A stretch of 64,000 nucleotides of DNA from Streptomyces sp. NBC_00620. GTDB lineage: Bacteria; Actinomycetota; Actinomycetes; Streptomycetales; Streptomycetaceae. Made by a program: the position numbers and the translations under genes. The notes beneath the pieces were generated by a model. The model was not told where the DNA came from. It ran no database searches and saw only the letters and a program-made list of their open reading frames with translations. Every line of letters begins with the position of its first letter. The first letter of the stretch is position 1. Positions 31,513-41,377 of the stretch are shown here, piece after piece. The stretch is taken from the NCBI RefSeq assembly GCF_026341825.1, contig NZ_JAPENY010000001.1, positions 2,418,001 to 2,482,000 of the forward strand, written 5' to 3'.

Positions 31513-33570
31513 CTAACCCAGTTGGGCCGGCAGTGGTGCCGCGTGTGTCACGGTCAGGCCCGAGACCGCTCGGGTCAGGGCGACGTACAGGCGGCGCAGG
31601 CCGGTGCGTTCGTCGGGTTCGCCGTCGACCACGGCCTGCGGTTCGTCGAGGACCACGTAGTCGTACTCGAGACCCTTGGCCAGCGAGGCCGGTACGAGGG
31701 TCAGGCGGGTGTCGAGGGTCGTCTCCTCGCCCGGAGCGAGGTAGGTGATCCCGCCCTCCGTCAGCGCCTCGGCCAGCGCCGGGATCCGGGCGTCCGCGGC
31801 GATCAGCCCTGTCGAGCCCTCGTTGCGGAGCAACTCCTCGCAGGCGGCGACCACTTCACCGGTGGCCGTGATCGGGCGTACGTCGAAGAAGCCCGGGTTC
31901 TCGCGCACCGACGCCACCGGGGTCAGCCCGGGCGCGATGTGCGGCAGCAGCCTGGACGCGTACGTGATGACGTCGGTGGGGACGCGGAAACCGGCCGTCA
32001 GCTCCTCGACGACGGCCTCCCCCTTGCCGAGATGGCCGAGCGCCTCGGCCCAACTCCGCGTCGCCCAGGGCGTGGTGCCCTGCGCCAGGTCGCCGAGCAC
32101 GGTCGCCGAACCGGTCGTGCAGCGCCGCCCGACCGCCCGGTACTGCATGGGGGAGAGGTCCTGCGCCTCGTCGAGGACGACATGCCCGAGCGAGTGCGTC
32201 CGCTGGACGAGGTCGGTCGCCTCGTCGATCAGCACGGCGTCGGCCGGGGCCCACTTGGCGGCCTTCACGGACCGCGCCGGCTTCTGCCAGAGGATCTCCT
32301 TCTGCTCGTCCTCGTCGAGGATTCCCGCCGCGTGTACGGCGAGGAAGTCCGCGTCGGTGAGCAGCCGGAGCACCAGCTTGGCGGGGTCGACGGGCGGCCA
32401 GATCGCCTTGACCGTGGCCTTCACGGCGGCGTTGCGGGCGACCGCGTCCTGCACCCGGTCGTCCGGCGCCTCGCCCGAGCGCTCCATCTGGACCAGCACC
32501 ACATGCGCGATCCGCTGCGGAAGCGCCTCGCGGGCGGCGCCGTACCGGATGTCGCGGTCGAGCAACTCCCGGACGATCTCCTCCAGTTCGTACGCGGGGA
32601 CGCGCCAGCGCCGTGAGCCGCGTACGACCATGACCGGCTCGGTCGGCAGGGTCACATGCGAGCGGACGGCCCTGCGCAGCACCTCGGCCATCCGGGCGTC
32701 GCCCTTGATGACCGCGGCGGTGGCGCCGTCCGTGCCCCGGACCTCCACATGGGCGACGAGGTCGTCGACCGTCGCCTGCTTGACCTCCAACTCGCCAAGC
32801 GCGGGGAGTACTTGCTCGATGTAGTGCAGGAAGGACTTGTTCGGCCCGATGACGAGGGTGCCGGTGCGGGCGAGCCGCTCGCGGTGGGCGTACAGCAGAT
32901 ACGCGACACGGTGCAGGCCCACGGCCGTCTTGCCGGTGCCGGGACCGCCCTGCACGCAGACGGAGCCGGACAGTCCCGCCCGTACGATCTCGTCCTGCTC
33001 CGGCTGGATGGTCGCCACGATGTCGCGCATCGGGCCGACGCGCGGGCGCTCGATCTCCTGCTGGAGCAGCTTGCTGGTGGCCGCGGTCTCGGTGGGGTCG
33101 GAGAGGTGCTCGTCCTCGTAGGCGGTGAGGTCGCCGCCGGTGTAACCGAAGCGGCGCCTGAGCCCGACGTCCATCGGGTCCCGCTTCGAGGCCCGGTAGA
33201 ACGGCTGCGACACCGGCGCGCGCCAGTCGATGACCATCGGATCGCCGTCGGCGTCGTGGACGTGCCGCCGCCCGATGTAGAAGCGCTCGCCCTCCGCGCC
33301 CTCCGCCTTGTCGGCGCCCGGAGCGTGCAGGTAGTCGAGCCGCCCGAAGAACAGCGGGGTGTGGCTGAGGTCGGCGAGGGCCTTGATGCGCTCGTCGATC
33401 TGGTGCTGGAGGACCGCCGCGTTCACCCAGTTCGCGGTGACGTCCTTGATGTCGAGGTTCTTGACGTCCTCGCGCATCGCGCGCAGGGCGGCACGCGAGT
33501 CACCGAGGTGGGTGCGCTCGCGGGACAGGGGGTCGTCGGTGTGCAGCGGATGGTCGGACGGGCTGGACAA
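31513..33570 (-). CDS. helD: HelD-like UvrD-superfamily ATPase
   Basis: The protein (685 aa) is a superfamily 1 motor of the HelD type, which strips RNA polymerase from stalled complexes; some Streptomyces members (HelR) give rifamycin tolerance. It has the HelD N-terminal region with FFGRLDYLHAPG and FYIGRRHVHDADGDPMVIDW, then RAPVSQPFYRA. Walker A is GGPGTGKTAVGLHRVAYLL near residue 210, followed by motifs HVVLDEAQDLSPMQYRAVGR and YDYVVLDEPQAV. The TTG start is supported by GGAGG seven bases upstream. I see no obvious rifamycin-associated element, so role in resistance is open. Confidence 0.85.
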   Translation of the reverse strand: MSSPSDHPLHTDDPLSRERTHLGDSRAALRAMREDVKNLDIKDVTANWVNAAVLQHQIDERIKALADLSHTPLFFGRLDYLHAPGADKAEGAEGERFYIGRRHVHDADGDPMVIDWRAPVSQPFYRASKRDPMDVGLRRRFGYTGGDLTAYEDEHLSDPTETAATSKLLQQEIERPRVGPMRDIVATIQPEQDEIVRAGLSGSVCVQGGPGTGKTAVGLHRVAYLLYAHRERLARTGTLVIGPNKSFLHYIEQVLPALGELEVKQATVDDLVAHVEVRGTDGATAAVIKGDARMAEVLRRAVRSHVTLPTEPVMVVRGSRRWRVPAYELEEIVRELLDRDIRYGAAREALPQRIAHVVLVQMERSGEAPDDRVQDAVARNAAVKATVKAIWPPVDPAKLVLRLLTDADFLAVHAAGILDEDEQKEILWQKPARSVKAAKWAPADAVLIDEATDLVQRTHSLGHVVLDEAQDLSPMQYRAVGRRCTTGSATVLGDLAQGTTPWATRSWAEALGHLGKGEAVVEELTAGFRVPTDVITYASRLLPHIAPGLTPVASVRENPGFFDVRPITATGEVVAACEELLRNEGSTGLIAADARIPALAEALTEGGITYLAPGEETTLDTRLTLVPASLAKGLEYDYVVLDEPQAVVDGEPDERTGLRRLYVALTRAVSGLTVTHAAPLPAQLG

Positions 33571-33860
33571 GGGGGTGCCTCCGGGAGACCTGCGGTGTGG
33601 GTGATTCCTGGATGCCGTCCGGTTTCCGTCCGGACGGCGGCGCTCCGTGCGGGGAGGCGGGCAAGAGCGGAGATTCTAGGCGAGCGGGGGATGCCGGGGC
33701 CAACCCTTTTTTGCGGCCTCAGGGGTACCCCTGTAGGAGCCCTAGGGGTCGGGGTCCGTCGTGAGGCGTACGAGGGGCGGCCCGCAGGTGTACGAGGGGG
33801 CCGCTGGGGTTCGGTCCGGGGGGTGACGCCATTCGGGACCGCGAGTTCCACCATGGATAC
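33571..33860. promoter_or_regulatory. Divergent promoter region with a 14-bp palindrome
   Basis: CAGGGGTACCCCTG at 33720-33733 is a perfect palindrome, close to CCCTAGGGG (33740-33748) and a T6 run (33708-33713). The rest holds short G-rich stretches and no convincing gene. It probably has promoters for helD and the small gene at 33861. Confidence 0.4.
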
Positions 33861-34043
33861 ATGAGCGCAGCTACCTTCACCCCAGGCCCCCCTGTCCGCA
33901 CCGGCGCGACCGCCGCCTCCGGAACCCACCAGCGCCACCGCGTCGGGGACGCCCTGCGCGCCGTCAAGGTGTTCGCCGGTGCGGCCCTCAGCGTGGTCCT
34001 CCTCGGCGAGTACGGAGAGGAGGCGGGCGTACGGCGACGGTGA
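33861..34043 (+). CDS. Small conserved protein
   Basis: The product has 60 residues: an unstructured start (TFTPGPPVRTGATAASG) followed by one hydrophobic, possibly membrane-associated helix (VKVFAGAALSVVLLGEYGEE). I recall near-identical small proteins in other Streptomyces, which supports it as a gene, but the function is unknown. There is no good ribosome-binding site. Confidence 0.55.
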   Translation: MSAATFTPGPPVRTGATAASGTHQRHRVGDALRAVKVFAGAALSVVLLGEYGEEAGVRRR

Positions 34044-34136
34044 CCGTATGACCGACCCGCAGCGGTGAGTCGTACACCCGTCCCGCAGCGGTGAGCCGTC
34101 CGCCGGGCCGAACTGCCCGGACACTAGGGTCACTCC

Positions 34137-35294
34137 GTGCTTCAACGGAACGTGATCAATCGCTCACCCAGTGAAGTCGCCTCCGCGCGAACCCTGCTGA
34201 TCGTCTCCCTCGCCGCCTTCTCCGCGCTGTGCGTCGTCACGCACGCCCCCATGGCCGACGTACTGGTCTACCGGGCCGAGGGCGCGGCCGTCGCGAACGG
34301 CACGGATCTCTACGGGTTCACCGTCACCGAGTGGCGGCTGCCCGCGACGTACCCGCCCTTCGCGGCGCTCCTCTTCGTACCGACGACCTGGCTCCCGCTG
34401 GGCGCCCTCAAGCTGGCCTTCGCCGCCGGGAACGTGGCCCTGCTGGCCGCGCTGGTCCGGCTCTCCTGCCGCCTCGCGGACCTGCCCGCGAGAGCCCCCG
34501 CCGTCTGCGCCGCCACCGCGCTCGCCCTCTGGCTCGAACCCGTCTTCCAGACCGTCCTGTTCGGCCAGATCAATCTCGCCCTGGCTGTGCTGATCCTCTG
34601 GGATCTCACCCGCCCGACCGGCGCCCGCGGCAAGGGAATCGCGCTCGGCATCGCCGCCGGGGTGAAACTGACGCCGGCCCTCTTCATCGCGTACCTGCTG
34701 CTCAGGGGGAGGCGACGGGAGGCGGCCACGGCCGTGTCGGCCTTCGCCGGGACCGTACTGCTCGGTGCGCTCGTACTCCCCGCCGCCAGCGTCGACTTCT
34801 TCACCCGGCGGCTGTACGAGACCGGGCGCGTGGGCAAGGTGTGGATCGTCGACAACCAGTCGCTTCAGGGGCTGATCGCCCGCGCACTGGGGGAACGGGA
34901 GCCGGGCCTCGCCTGGGCGCTGCCCGCGGTGGCCGTCGCCTGCGCGGGCCTCTGGCTGGCCCGCCGCGCCCCCCAGGACCGCTGGGGCATCCTGATCACC
35001 GCCACCACGGCCCTGCTCGTCTGCCCCATCAGCTGGTCGCACCACTGGGTGTGGTGCGTACCGCTGATCGCCGTCCTCTACGCCGAACGCCGCCTCCACC
35101 TGGCCGCGGCGGCGACGGTCGTCTTCACGGCCCGTACCCTCTGGCTGGTCCCGCACCAGGGCGACCTGGACCTGCAACTCCCCTGGTGGCAGCAGGTGTT
35201 GGCCTCGCCGTACCCCTTGCTGGGACTGGCCCTGCTGGCGGCTCAGCCGTCCTTGTCCGCCGCAAGGAGCTCATCGGCGTCCATGATCCGGTAG
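34137..35294 (+). CDS. GT87-family polyprenyl-phosphate mannosyltransferase-like membrane protein
   Basis: Polytopic membrane protein (385 aa, about ten helices) of the DUF2029/GT87 family, to which mycobacterial PimE belongs. Such enzymes use polyprenyl-phosphate mannose outside the membrane. Features include MADVLVYRAEGAAVANGTDL with the catalytic-type Asp in the first loop, ATYPPFAALLFVPTTWLPLG, LFGQINLALAVLILWDL and ISWSHHWVWCVPLIAVLYAE. The 3' end overlaps the end of the convergent XPB gene by 52 bases. GTG start without a clear ribosome site. The acceptor is unknown. Confidence 0.82.
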   Translation: MLQRNVINRSPSEVASARTLLIVSLAAFSALCVVTHAPMADVLVYRAEGAAVANGTDLYGFTVTEWRLPATYPPFAALLFVPTTWLPLGALKLAFAAGNVALLAALVRLSCRLADLPARAPAVCAATALALWLEPVFQTVLFGQINLALAVLILWDLTRPTGARGKGIALGIAAGVKLTPALFIAYLLLRGRRREAATAVSAFAGTVLLGALVLPAASVDFFTRRLYETGRVGKVWIVDNQSLQGLIARALGEREPGLAWALPAVAVACAGLWLARRAPQDRWGILITATTALLVCPISWSHHWVWCVPLIAVLYAERRLHLAAAATVVFTARTLWLVPHQGDLDLQLPWWQQVLASPYPLLGLALLAAQPSLSAARSSSASMIR

Positions 35295-36895
35295 GCGTAC
35301 CCCTGCTCCGCCAGGAACCGCTGCCGGTGGGCGGCGAAGTCCTGGTCGATGGTGTCGCGGGCGACGACGGAGTAGAAGTGCGCCTGGTGGCCGTCGGCCT
35401 TCGGCCGCAGCACTCGGCCGAGCCGCTGTGCCTCCTCCTGCCGGGAACCGAAGGTCCCCGACACCTGGATGGCGACGGTCGCCTCGGGCAGGTCGATGGA
35501 GAAGTTCGCGACCTTGGACACCACGAGGACGGAGATCTCGCCCTCGCGGAAGGCGCCGAACAGCTTCTCGCGCTGGGCGTTGCTCGTCTCGCCCTTGATG
35601 ACGGGCGCGTTCAAGTGCTCGCCCAGCTCGTCGAGTTGGTCGATGTACTGGCCGATCACCAGGATCTGCTGCCCCGCGAACCGCCGTACCAGCGCCTCCG
35701 TCACCTTCCGCTTGGTCGCGGTCGTCGCACAGAAGCGGTACTTCTCCTCGGTCTCGGCGGTGGCGTAGGCCAGCCGCTCGGTCTCGGTGAGATTGACGCG
35801 GACCTCGACGCAGTCGGCGGGCGCGATGTACCCCTGCGCCTCGATCTCCTTCCAGGGCGCGTCGAACCGCTTCGGCCCGATGAGGGAGAAGACGTCCGAC
35901 TCGCGCCCGTCCTCGCGTACGAGGGTGGCGGTCAGACCGAGACGGCGGCGCGCCTGGAGGTCGGCGGTGAACTTGAAGACGGGAGCGGGCAGCAGGTGCA
36001 CCTCGTCGTAGAGGATGAGGCCCCAGTCGCGGGAGTCGAAGAGCTCCAGGTGCGGGTAGATGCCCTTCCGCTTCGTCGTCAGCACCTGGTACGTCGCGAT
36101 GGTGACGGGCCGGATCTCCTTGCGCGTACCGCTGTACTCGCCGATCTCCTCCTCGGTCAGCGAGGTCCGCTTCACCAGCTCGTGCTTCCACTGCCGGGCC
36201 GAGACGGTGTTCGTCACGAGGATGAGGGTGGTGGCCTTCGCCTCGGCCATGGCACCGGCGCCGACGAGGGTCTTCCCGGCGCCGCAGGGGAGTACGACGA
36301 CCCCGCTGCCGCCGTGCCAGAAGTTCTCCACGGCCTGCCGCTGATAAGGCCGCAGCGCCCAGCCGGTCTCGTCAAGGTCGATCGCGTGCGCCTCGCCGTC
36401 GACGTACCCGGCGAGGTCCTCGGCCGGCCAGCCCAGCTTCAGCAGCGTCTGCTTGATCTGCCCGCGCTCGGAGGGGTGCACGAGGACCGTGTCCGGGTCG
36501 ATCCGGGCGCCGACCAGCGGCGCGACCCGCTTCGACCGCAGGATCTCCTCGAGGATCGGCCGGTCGGTGGTGGTGAGCACCAGACCGTGCGTGGGGTGCT
36601 TGCTGAGGGTGAGCCGCCCGTAGCGGTCCATGGTCTCCGCGATGTCCACCAGCAGCGCGTGCGGCACGGGATAGCGGCTGAACTCGACGAGCGCGTCCAC
36701 GACCTGCTCGGCGTCGTGCCCGGCCGCCCGCGCGTTCCACAGCCCGAGCGGTGTCACCCGGTAGGTGTGGATGTGCTCGGGCGCCCGCTCCAGCTCGGCG
36801 AACGGTGCGATGGCCCGACGGCATGCGTCGGCCTTCTCGTGGTCGACTTCGAGCAGGAGTGTTTTGTCGCTCTGGACGATGAGAGGTCCGTTCAC
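35243..36895 (-). CDS. DNA repair helicase XPB
   Basis: Superfamily 2 DNA translocase (550 aa), the bacterial form of XPB, acting in nucleotide excision repair or transcription-linked repair. Visible are the damage-recognition-like N-terminus, Walker A in VVLPCGAGKTLVGAGAMAEA, the DEVH box in LILYDEVHLLPAP, the RED-like segment TATLVREDGRESDVF and the late QEEAQRLGRVLRPK. The GTG at 36895 (AAAGG upstream) gives the normal length; 22 further codons are open. A large helicase-associated gene follows at 37641 on the same strand, the usual actinobacterial pairing. Confidence 0.92.
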   Translation of the reverse strand: MNGPLIVQSDKTLLLEVDHEKADACRRAIAPFAELERAPEHIHTYRVTPLGLWNARAAGHDAEQVVDALVEFSRYPVPHALLVDIAETMDRYGRLTLSKHPTHGLVLTTTDRPILEEILRSKRVAPLVGARIDPDTVLVHPSERGQIKQTLLKLGWPAEDLAGYVDGEAHAIDLDETGWALRPYQRQAVENFWHGGSGVVVLPCGAGKTLVGAGAMAEAKATTLILVTNTVSARQWKHELVKRTSLTEEEIGEYSGTRKEIRPVTIATYQVLTTKRKGIYPHLELFDSRDWGLILYDEVHLLPAPVFKFTADLQARRRLGLTATLVREDGRESDVFSLIGPKRFDAPWKEIEAQGYIAPADCVEVRVNLTETERLAYATAETEEKYRFCATTATKRKVTEALVRRFAGQQILVIGQYIDQLDELGEHLNAPVIKGETSNAQREKLFGAFREGEISVLVVSKVANFSIDLPEATVAIQVSGTFGSRQEEAQRLGRVLRPKADGHQAHFYSVVARDTIDQDFAAHRQRFLAEQGYAYRIMDADELLAADKDG

Positions 36896-37087
36896 GCCCG
36901 TACCTTTCTGCGCGGCGGCACCCACGCGCGGGTGCTTGGCCAAACGTCCAGTGTGCATCACCGACGGACCTTCGCGGCGGGGCGCAGCTCACAGTGGACG
37001 GACCCCGCGTGCAACCCCGGACCCCCGACAGCTGTCTTGACCGGCGGAAGCGGCGCAGGCGCGCGGCGCGGTGAGGAGCTCGCGGTG

Positions 37088-37627
37088 ATGTCGGTACGCA
37101 GGTGGGGGGCGGGCCTGGGAGCCACAGCGGTGCTGGTGGCGACGGGCGCGTGGGTGCTGTGGCCGAAGGACGTCGACGCCCGCCTGTGGGGCGAGGTACG
37201 GCCGGTGATCGAGGCCCGGCTCGCGGCCGACTCGCGGGGCAGCGGGTACGGGGAGACGGTGCCCGGTCTCAGAGCGCGCTGGTTCTGCCGGGCGGAGGCC
37301 GTGGACCTCGCCGAGCGCGACGGCCTCGTACGGGCGGGTGTCACCACGCTGTGCATGGAGTACGGGGTGCGCGGCGGCACTCTCGTGGAGTGCGGCGGTT
37401 CCAAATACCCGCAGGTGGTGCGACTGAAGCGGGAGACCAACGGCGGCTACCGCGTCGTATCCCGGGAGGAACCGCCGGACGGCGCGGGCTACGCGGAGTG
37501 GGAGAAGGACCACTTCGGCTTCTTCACCGAATCCGAACTCGACGGCGCCATGTCGGACACGTCCCTGAAAGCCGCTGCCCGCGCCCATTTCGGCCTCCCC
37601 GCGGACGCCCGGGTCACGGACTGCTGA
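37088..37627 (+). CDS. Hypothetical exported or membrane-anchored protein
   Basis: The product (179 aa) begins MSVRRWGAGLGATAVLVATG, an N-terminal hydrophobic helix that could be a signal anchor. The rest is soluble with three cysteines (WFCRAEAVDL, TLCMEYGV, VECGGSKY), perhaps forming disulfides outside the cell. GAGGAG lies about nine bases before the ATG. A GTG just before it is an alternative start. No family recognised. It is transcribed between two minus-strand DNA-repair genes. Confidence 0.6.
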   Translation: MSVRRWGAGLGATAVLVATGAWVLWPKDVDARLWGEVRPVIEARLAADSRGSGYGETVPGLRARWFCRAEAVDLAERDGLVRAGVTTLCMEYGVRGGTLVECGGSKYPQVVRLKRETNGGYRVVSREEPPDGAGYAEWEKDHFGFFTESELDGAMSDTSLKAAARAHFGLPADARVTDC

Positions 37628-37640
37628 CCGATCCCGCCGG

Positions 37641-40202
37641 TCAGCCGGCGTCCTCCGCGAGCTCGGCGACACCCGTCACCCGGTGCAGCGGATACGTCCT
37701 GACCTCGTCCGCCGTGTGGTCGTACGCCGTGACGAAGCCGCCCTCGACGCGGATCGGGGCGATGACGCGCTGGGTGGCGGAGCCCTCGGCGTTGACGTAG
37801 CCGATCCAGAGGGCCTCGCCGGTGAGGACGGCGGCCTGCACGGTGGCGAGGGTCTCGGCGGGGCTGGTGCGGGGGAGGTCGGCGCTGCCGGGCCGGTCGT
37901 CGGCGTTGGGCTTGCGGGGCGTCGTGGAGGCCAGGTCGCCTGCGCGGATGGCGCGCACCGCGGCGCCGAGGAGGGTGGCGTCGGGGACCGGCGGGCCGTC
38001 CGGGACGGGCGCCGGTGCGGTACGCGGCGGGGTGCGGTGGGCGTGTGCGCGGGTGATCAGGACGTCGCCCTCCGCGGACTCGGCGGCGGGCGCGAAACCC
38101 ATCGCGCGCAGCCCTTCGAGGAGGGCCGCCGGCTCCGCCTGCGCGGCGAGCACGGTGGGCGCGAGGCGTCTCAGGCGCAGCCCCTGCGACCGCTTGTCGG
38201 CGAGGATCTCGTTCAGCATCGAGTCGTCGTCGCACCGCACGTACGCCGACGCCGAGCCGATCCGCAGATGGCCGTGCCTGCGCGCCACGTCGTCGATCAG
38301 ATACGTGAGCGGCTGCGGGACGGGCGTCCGCGAGTGCGCGGCGAGGAACGCGTGCAGATCGGACGCCGACCGGCCCGCGTCCAGCGCCCGCCGCACCGAC
38401 CCCGGCGTGAAGCGGTACACCGTCGCCCCGCCCTTCGACTCGACGTCCGCGAGGACGCCGAGCGTGTCGGCGAGCGGGCGGTCCAGCGGGCCCGGCGCGA
38501 CCGCGGTCAGGTCCGCCTGCAGGAGGACGTGGTCCAGGGGCTCGGGCAGGAGCGGGGCGAGGAGCCGGGCCGCCCGGGCGCCGGCCGCGGCCTGCTCGGC
38601 AGGGGACCGGGCGGACTCGGGGGCCGGGTGCGGGCGCTTGTGGACGGGGAGCTTGTCGCCGGGCCCTGCGGGCTCCGCGTCCTGGGGAGTCGCCGGTGGC
38701 AAGCCAAGGAGCGCCCGCCCCTGCGCCGACAGCGCCCCCCGGCCCGTCACGCCCAGCGACTCCGCCTCGGACAGGGTCCATCGGGCGAGCCGGGTGCGCA
38801 GGTCGTCCGTCGACTGGGGGCTTCGCAGGGGGCGTTCCCACTGGAGGCGGGCGAGGACGGAGGCCTGGGTGGGGGAGGCGCCTTCGGGGAGGGCGGCCAG
38901 GAGGGCGAGGACGCGGTGGCGGACCTCGACGGCCGCGGAGCGGTCCAGGCCCGGGCCGAGCGCCGACAACGTACGGTCCTTCGCGTCCCGCCCGCCGACC
39001 AGGCCCGGCGTACGAGTCGACGCCAGCCACGCCGAGGCGAGCCCGACCCAGCGCTCGGCGGCCGGCAGCTCAAGCCACTCGTCGTACTTGGGCGTCGCCG
39101 CGTACCGCTCCTCCGCCACCCCGTCCGACGCCAACAGGCCCGCCGCATAGGCGAGTTCGACCCAGAACGCGGCCACCGGCTCCGACACGTCCAGCGCCAC
39201 CGCCGTCCGCTTCAGATCCCGCACACTCAGCCCGCCCGCGCGCAGCACGGCCGGACCGCCCTCGTGCCAGTCCTTCAGCAGCTCCTCGACGGTGGCGAGG
39301 GCCGTGTACGCCTGGCCCGCCGCCGTGCTGTCCACAACCTGTGGACGGTGCGTCGCCGCGGGCTCGACGGACGGCCCCACCGGCTCCGTGACCCGGTGCG
39401 CGCGGCCCGCCCGCAGGTGCAGGGCCACCTCCCGGGGCAGTACGACCGTGCCGGGCGCCGTCGGCAGCAGCAGCCCCCGCGCGATCAGCCAGCGCAGATG
39501 GCGCGCCGGGTCGGCGGTCACCTGCCCGTACGGCGGCCCCCACACCAGCCGGGACAGTACGTCCACCGACTCGGCCGGGGCCTCGTCGAGGAGCGCCGAC
39601 ATCCGGGCGCGATCCGTGAACAGGCCGGTCAGCGACGCCACCGCCGACACGGAGTCATGGGTGCTCGGCAGCCCGGCCGCGGTCACGATCTCCTGGATCC
39701 GCCCCGGCGACATGCCCGCCGTGGCCTCCGCGACCGTCGGGCCAAGACCCGTCGGGGACGGGTGCTGCGGGGACGGCGCGAGCAGCTCACGGGCCGTGCG
39801 GACGAGCCGCAGCCGGTCGTCGGGCCCCCAGACGAGGGCCTGCTCGCGGAGCGTGCCGAGGGCCCGCGGGAACGCCTGGTTGACCGCCGGGTCGCGGTCG
39901 TCGCCCGCCAGCAGGGCGAGCAGTTCGTCGTACGCCGCCGGTTCGGGCGCCACGGCCAGCGCCTCCGCCGTCTGCAGGGCGAACCGGTCCAGACGCTCCA
40001 GGGCGCGGACGACCGACGCACGGGTGCCCGCCCGGGTCGCCAGCTGCGTGAGGTCCGTGGGGACGGGGGTGATCAGGTCCGGGCGGCTACGGAGGAGCGC
40101 GGACAGCGAGGCGTCGTCGCGTGCGCGGAGGGCTTCCGCCAGCGAACGCGGAGCGTTCCCCGCGGGGGCGGGGTCCGTGGTGGGGTGCTCCTCGGTGCTC
40201 AT
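37641..40202 (-). CDS. Helicase-associated (XPB partner) domain protein
   Basis: Large protein (853 aa) of the helicase-C-terminal/XPB-Ssl2-associated family found beside xpb in actinobacteria. The N-terminal part (about 15-300) has winged-helix-like segments (SLAEALRARDDASLSALLRS, RVVRALERLDRFALQTAEAL-like). The middle carries conserved leucine-rich blocks, and LLQADLTAVAPGPLDRPLAD marks the family core. The last about 75 residues (VLTGEALWIGYVNAEGSATQ then RVIAPIRVEGGFVTAYDHTA) look like a WYL domain. It is probably a DNA-binding partner of XPB. No Walker motifs are seen. ATG at 40202 follows a weak site. Confidence 0.8.
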   Translation of the reverse strand: MSTEEHPTTDPAPAGNAPRSLAEALRARDDASLSALLRSRPDLITPVPTDLTQLATRAGTRASVVRALERLDRFALQTAEALAVAPEPAAYDELLALLAGDDRDPAVNQAFPRALGTLREQALVWGPDDRLRLVRTARELLAPSPQHPSPTGLGPTVAEATAGMSPGRIQEIVTAAGLPSTHDSVSAVASLTGLFTDRARMSALLDEAPAESVDVLSRLVWGPPYGQVTADPARHLRWLIARGLLLPTAPGTVVLPREVALHLRAGRAHRVTEPVGPSVEPAATHRPQVVDSTAAGQAYTALATVEELLKDWHEGGPAVLRAGGLSVRDLKRTAVALDVSEPVAAFWVELAYAAGLLASDGVAEERYAATPKYDEWLELPAAERWVGLASAWLASTRTPGLVGGRDAKDRTLSALGPGLDRSAAVEVRHRVLALLAALPEGASPTQASVLARLQWERPLRSPQSTDDLRTRLARWTLSEAESLGVTGRGALSAQGRALLGLPPATPQDAEPAGPGDKLPVHKRPHPAPESARSPAEQAAAGARAARLLAPLLPEPLDHVLLQADLTAVAPGPLDRPLADTLGVLADVESKGGATVYRFTPGSVRRALDAGRSASDLHAFLAAHSRTPVPQPLTYLIDDVARRHGHLRIGSASAYVRCDDDSMLNEILADKRSQGLRLRRLAPTVLAAQAEPAALLEGLRAMGFAPAAESAEGDVLITRAHAHRTPPRTAPAPVPDGPPVPDATLLGAAVRAIRAGDLASTTPRKPNADDRPGSADLPRTSPAETLATVQAAVLTGEALWIGYVNAEGSATQRVIAPIRVEGGFVTAYDHTADEVRTYPLHRVTGVAELAEDAG

Positions 40203-40381
40203 CCGGCCAACGGTAGCGGGTTTCACCTGCTGTGCCCCTGACCTCCCCGGCCCGGGGCTCCGGTCCGGACCCCGTTCCCCGCGCGCCGGAAGGGCCCGAT
40301 CGCCCGGGAGCGGCGGGTATGCAAAACCCGGTACCGTCGTGACCACGAGGTATCCAACGCGCGCCCCTCGGAGGGGACTTC

Positions 40382-41368
40382 GTGGGAATTGAGAGCGACC
40401 AGCTCGTCTTCGACTATCTGAGCCGGGTCGGAGACCTGGCCCAGCAGCGCCAGGTGCCGTCCGCCACGCGCATGCGGCTCGTGTCGGAACTGCGCAACGA
40501 GATCGACCGCCGCCGGGCGAAGGCCGCCGCCGACAGCCCCGCCGCCGTCCGCCGCATCCTCGACCGCCTCGGCACCCCCGACGAGATCGTCGCCGCCGCG
40601 GGCGCGGGCACCCCGGGGGAGGCCGCCGGGACGGGTTCCTGGGCGGCCGTCCCCACCCAGCGGCACGCCGACGAACCGGCGCCCCGCCCCAAGGGGCTGC
40701 GCCGCGTCGTGCCCCGGCCGCGGCCCGCGGAGTCCGGTCCCGGCCCGGCGTTCGACGACGACGTTCCCGCGCCGCCGCATCTCGCCAGCGCGCAGGAGCT
40801 GGGGGACAGCGCGACTCAGCCGGACTGGTGGCGGGTGGGGAGTACTCCGCTCGGGCTGGGGGAGAGCGTGCCGGGGTTCGTGGGCGGGGTGGAGATTCCC
40901 GAAATACTGAAGCCGCCGCCAGTGGAGAAGGATGAGGTGGCCGCCAAGGAAGCGGTGCCTGAGGTCGAGGTCGAGGTCGAGGACGAAGTCCGGGCTCCGC
41001 GCCGTCGTCTCCTGCGACTCCCGCGCCTCGGCGGGTGGAGCAACCCCCTCCTCCTGCTCGCCGCCGCTCTCCTCGTCGCGGGCGCCGTCCTCGGCAACTG
41101 GTTCGCCCTCGTCCTCGGCTGGCTCATCGCCTACGCCTCGCGCCGGCTGACCCCCGCCGAGTCGAAGGGCGCCGTCCTCGTGCTGCCCGGCCTTGCGGCC
41201 ACGGCCGGCATCGTCTGGCTGTGGGGGCGGATGAACGACCGCTGGGGCGAGCCGATCGCCGAGGGCCACATGAACGAGGCGATCGGGGAGACGTGGCCGT
41301 GGGTTGTGCGGGGGGCGGCGGTGGGGTCGGCGGTGTATTTGGTCTGGCGGTCGCAGCGGCGGGGGTGA
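40382..41368 (+). CDS. Membrane protein with N-terminal HAAS-like domain
   Basis: The product has 328 residues. The first about 70 (FDYLSRVGDLAQQRQVPSAT, RMRLVSELRNEIDRRR, RILDRLGTPDEIV) resemble the helical HAAS signalling domain that often accompanies PadR-type regulators. A disordered Pro/Glu-rich linker follows, with a Glu-Val repeat (EVEVEVEDE). Then come about three to four membrane helices (NPLLLLAAALLVAGAVLGNW to WVVRGAAVGSAVYLVW). GTG start at 40382. The role is unknown; no PadR gene is adjacent. Confidence 0.68.
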   Translation: MGIESDQLVFDYLSRVGDLAQQRQVPSATRMRLVSELRNEIDRRRAKAAADSPAAVRRILDRLGTPDEIVAAAGAGTPGEAAGTGSWAAVPTQRHADEPAPRPKGLRRVVPRPRPAESGPGPAFDDDVPAPPHLASAQELGDSATQPDWWRVGSTPLGLGESVPGFVGGVEIPEILKPPPVEKDEVAAKEAVPEVEVEVEDEVRAPRRRLLRLPRLGGWSNPLLLLAAALLVAGAVLGNWFALVLGWLIAYASRRLTPAESKGAVLVLPGLAATAGIVWLWGRMNDRWGEPIAEGHMNEAIGETWPWVVRGAAVGSAVYLVWRSQRRG

Positions 41369-41377
41369 CGGGGGTGG

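Noticed and set aside
34229-37627. 1132-residue open frame across GT87, XPB and the 37088 gene
   Set aside because: Only the last 180 codons are real (the gene at 37088). The rest is a shadow of the GT87 and XPB genes, Arg/Gly/Pro-rich.
37683-40241. 852-residue plus-strand frame antisense to the helicase-associated gene
   Set aside because: Arg/Gly-rich shadow without conserved motifs.
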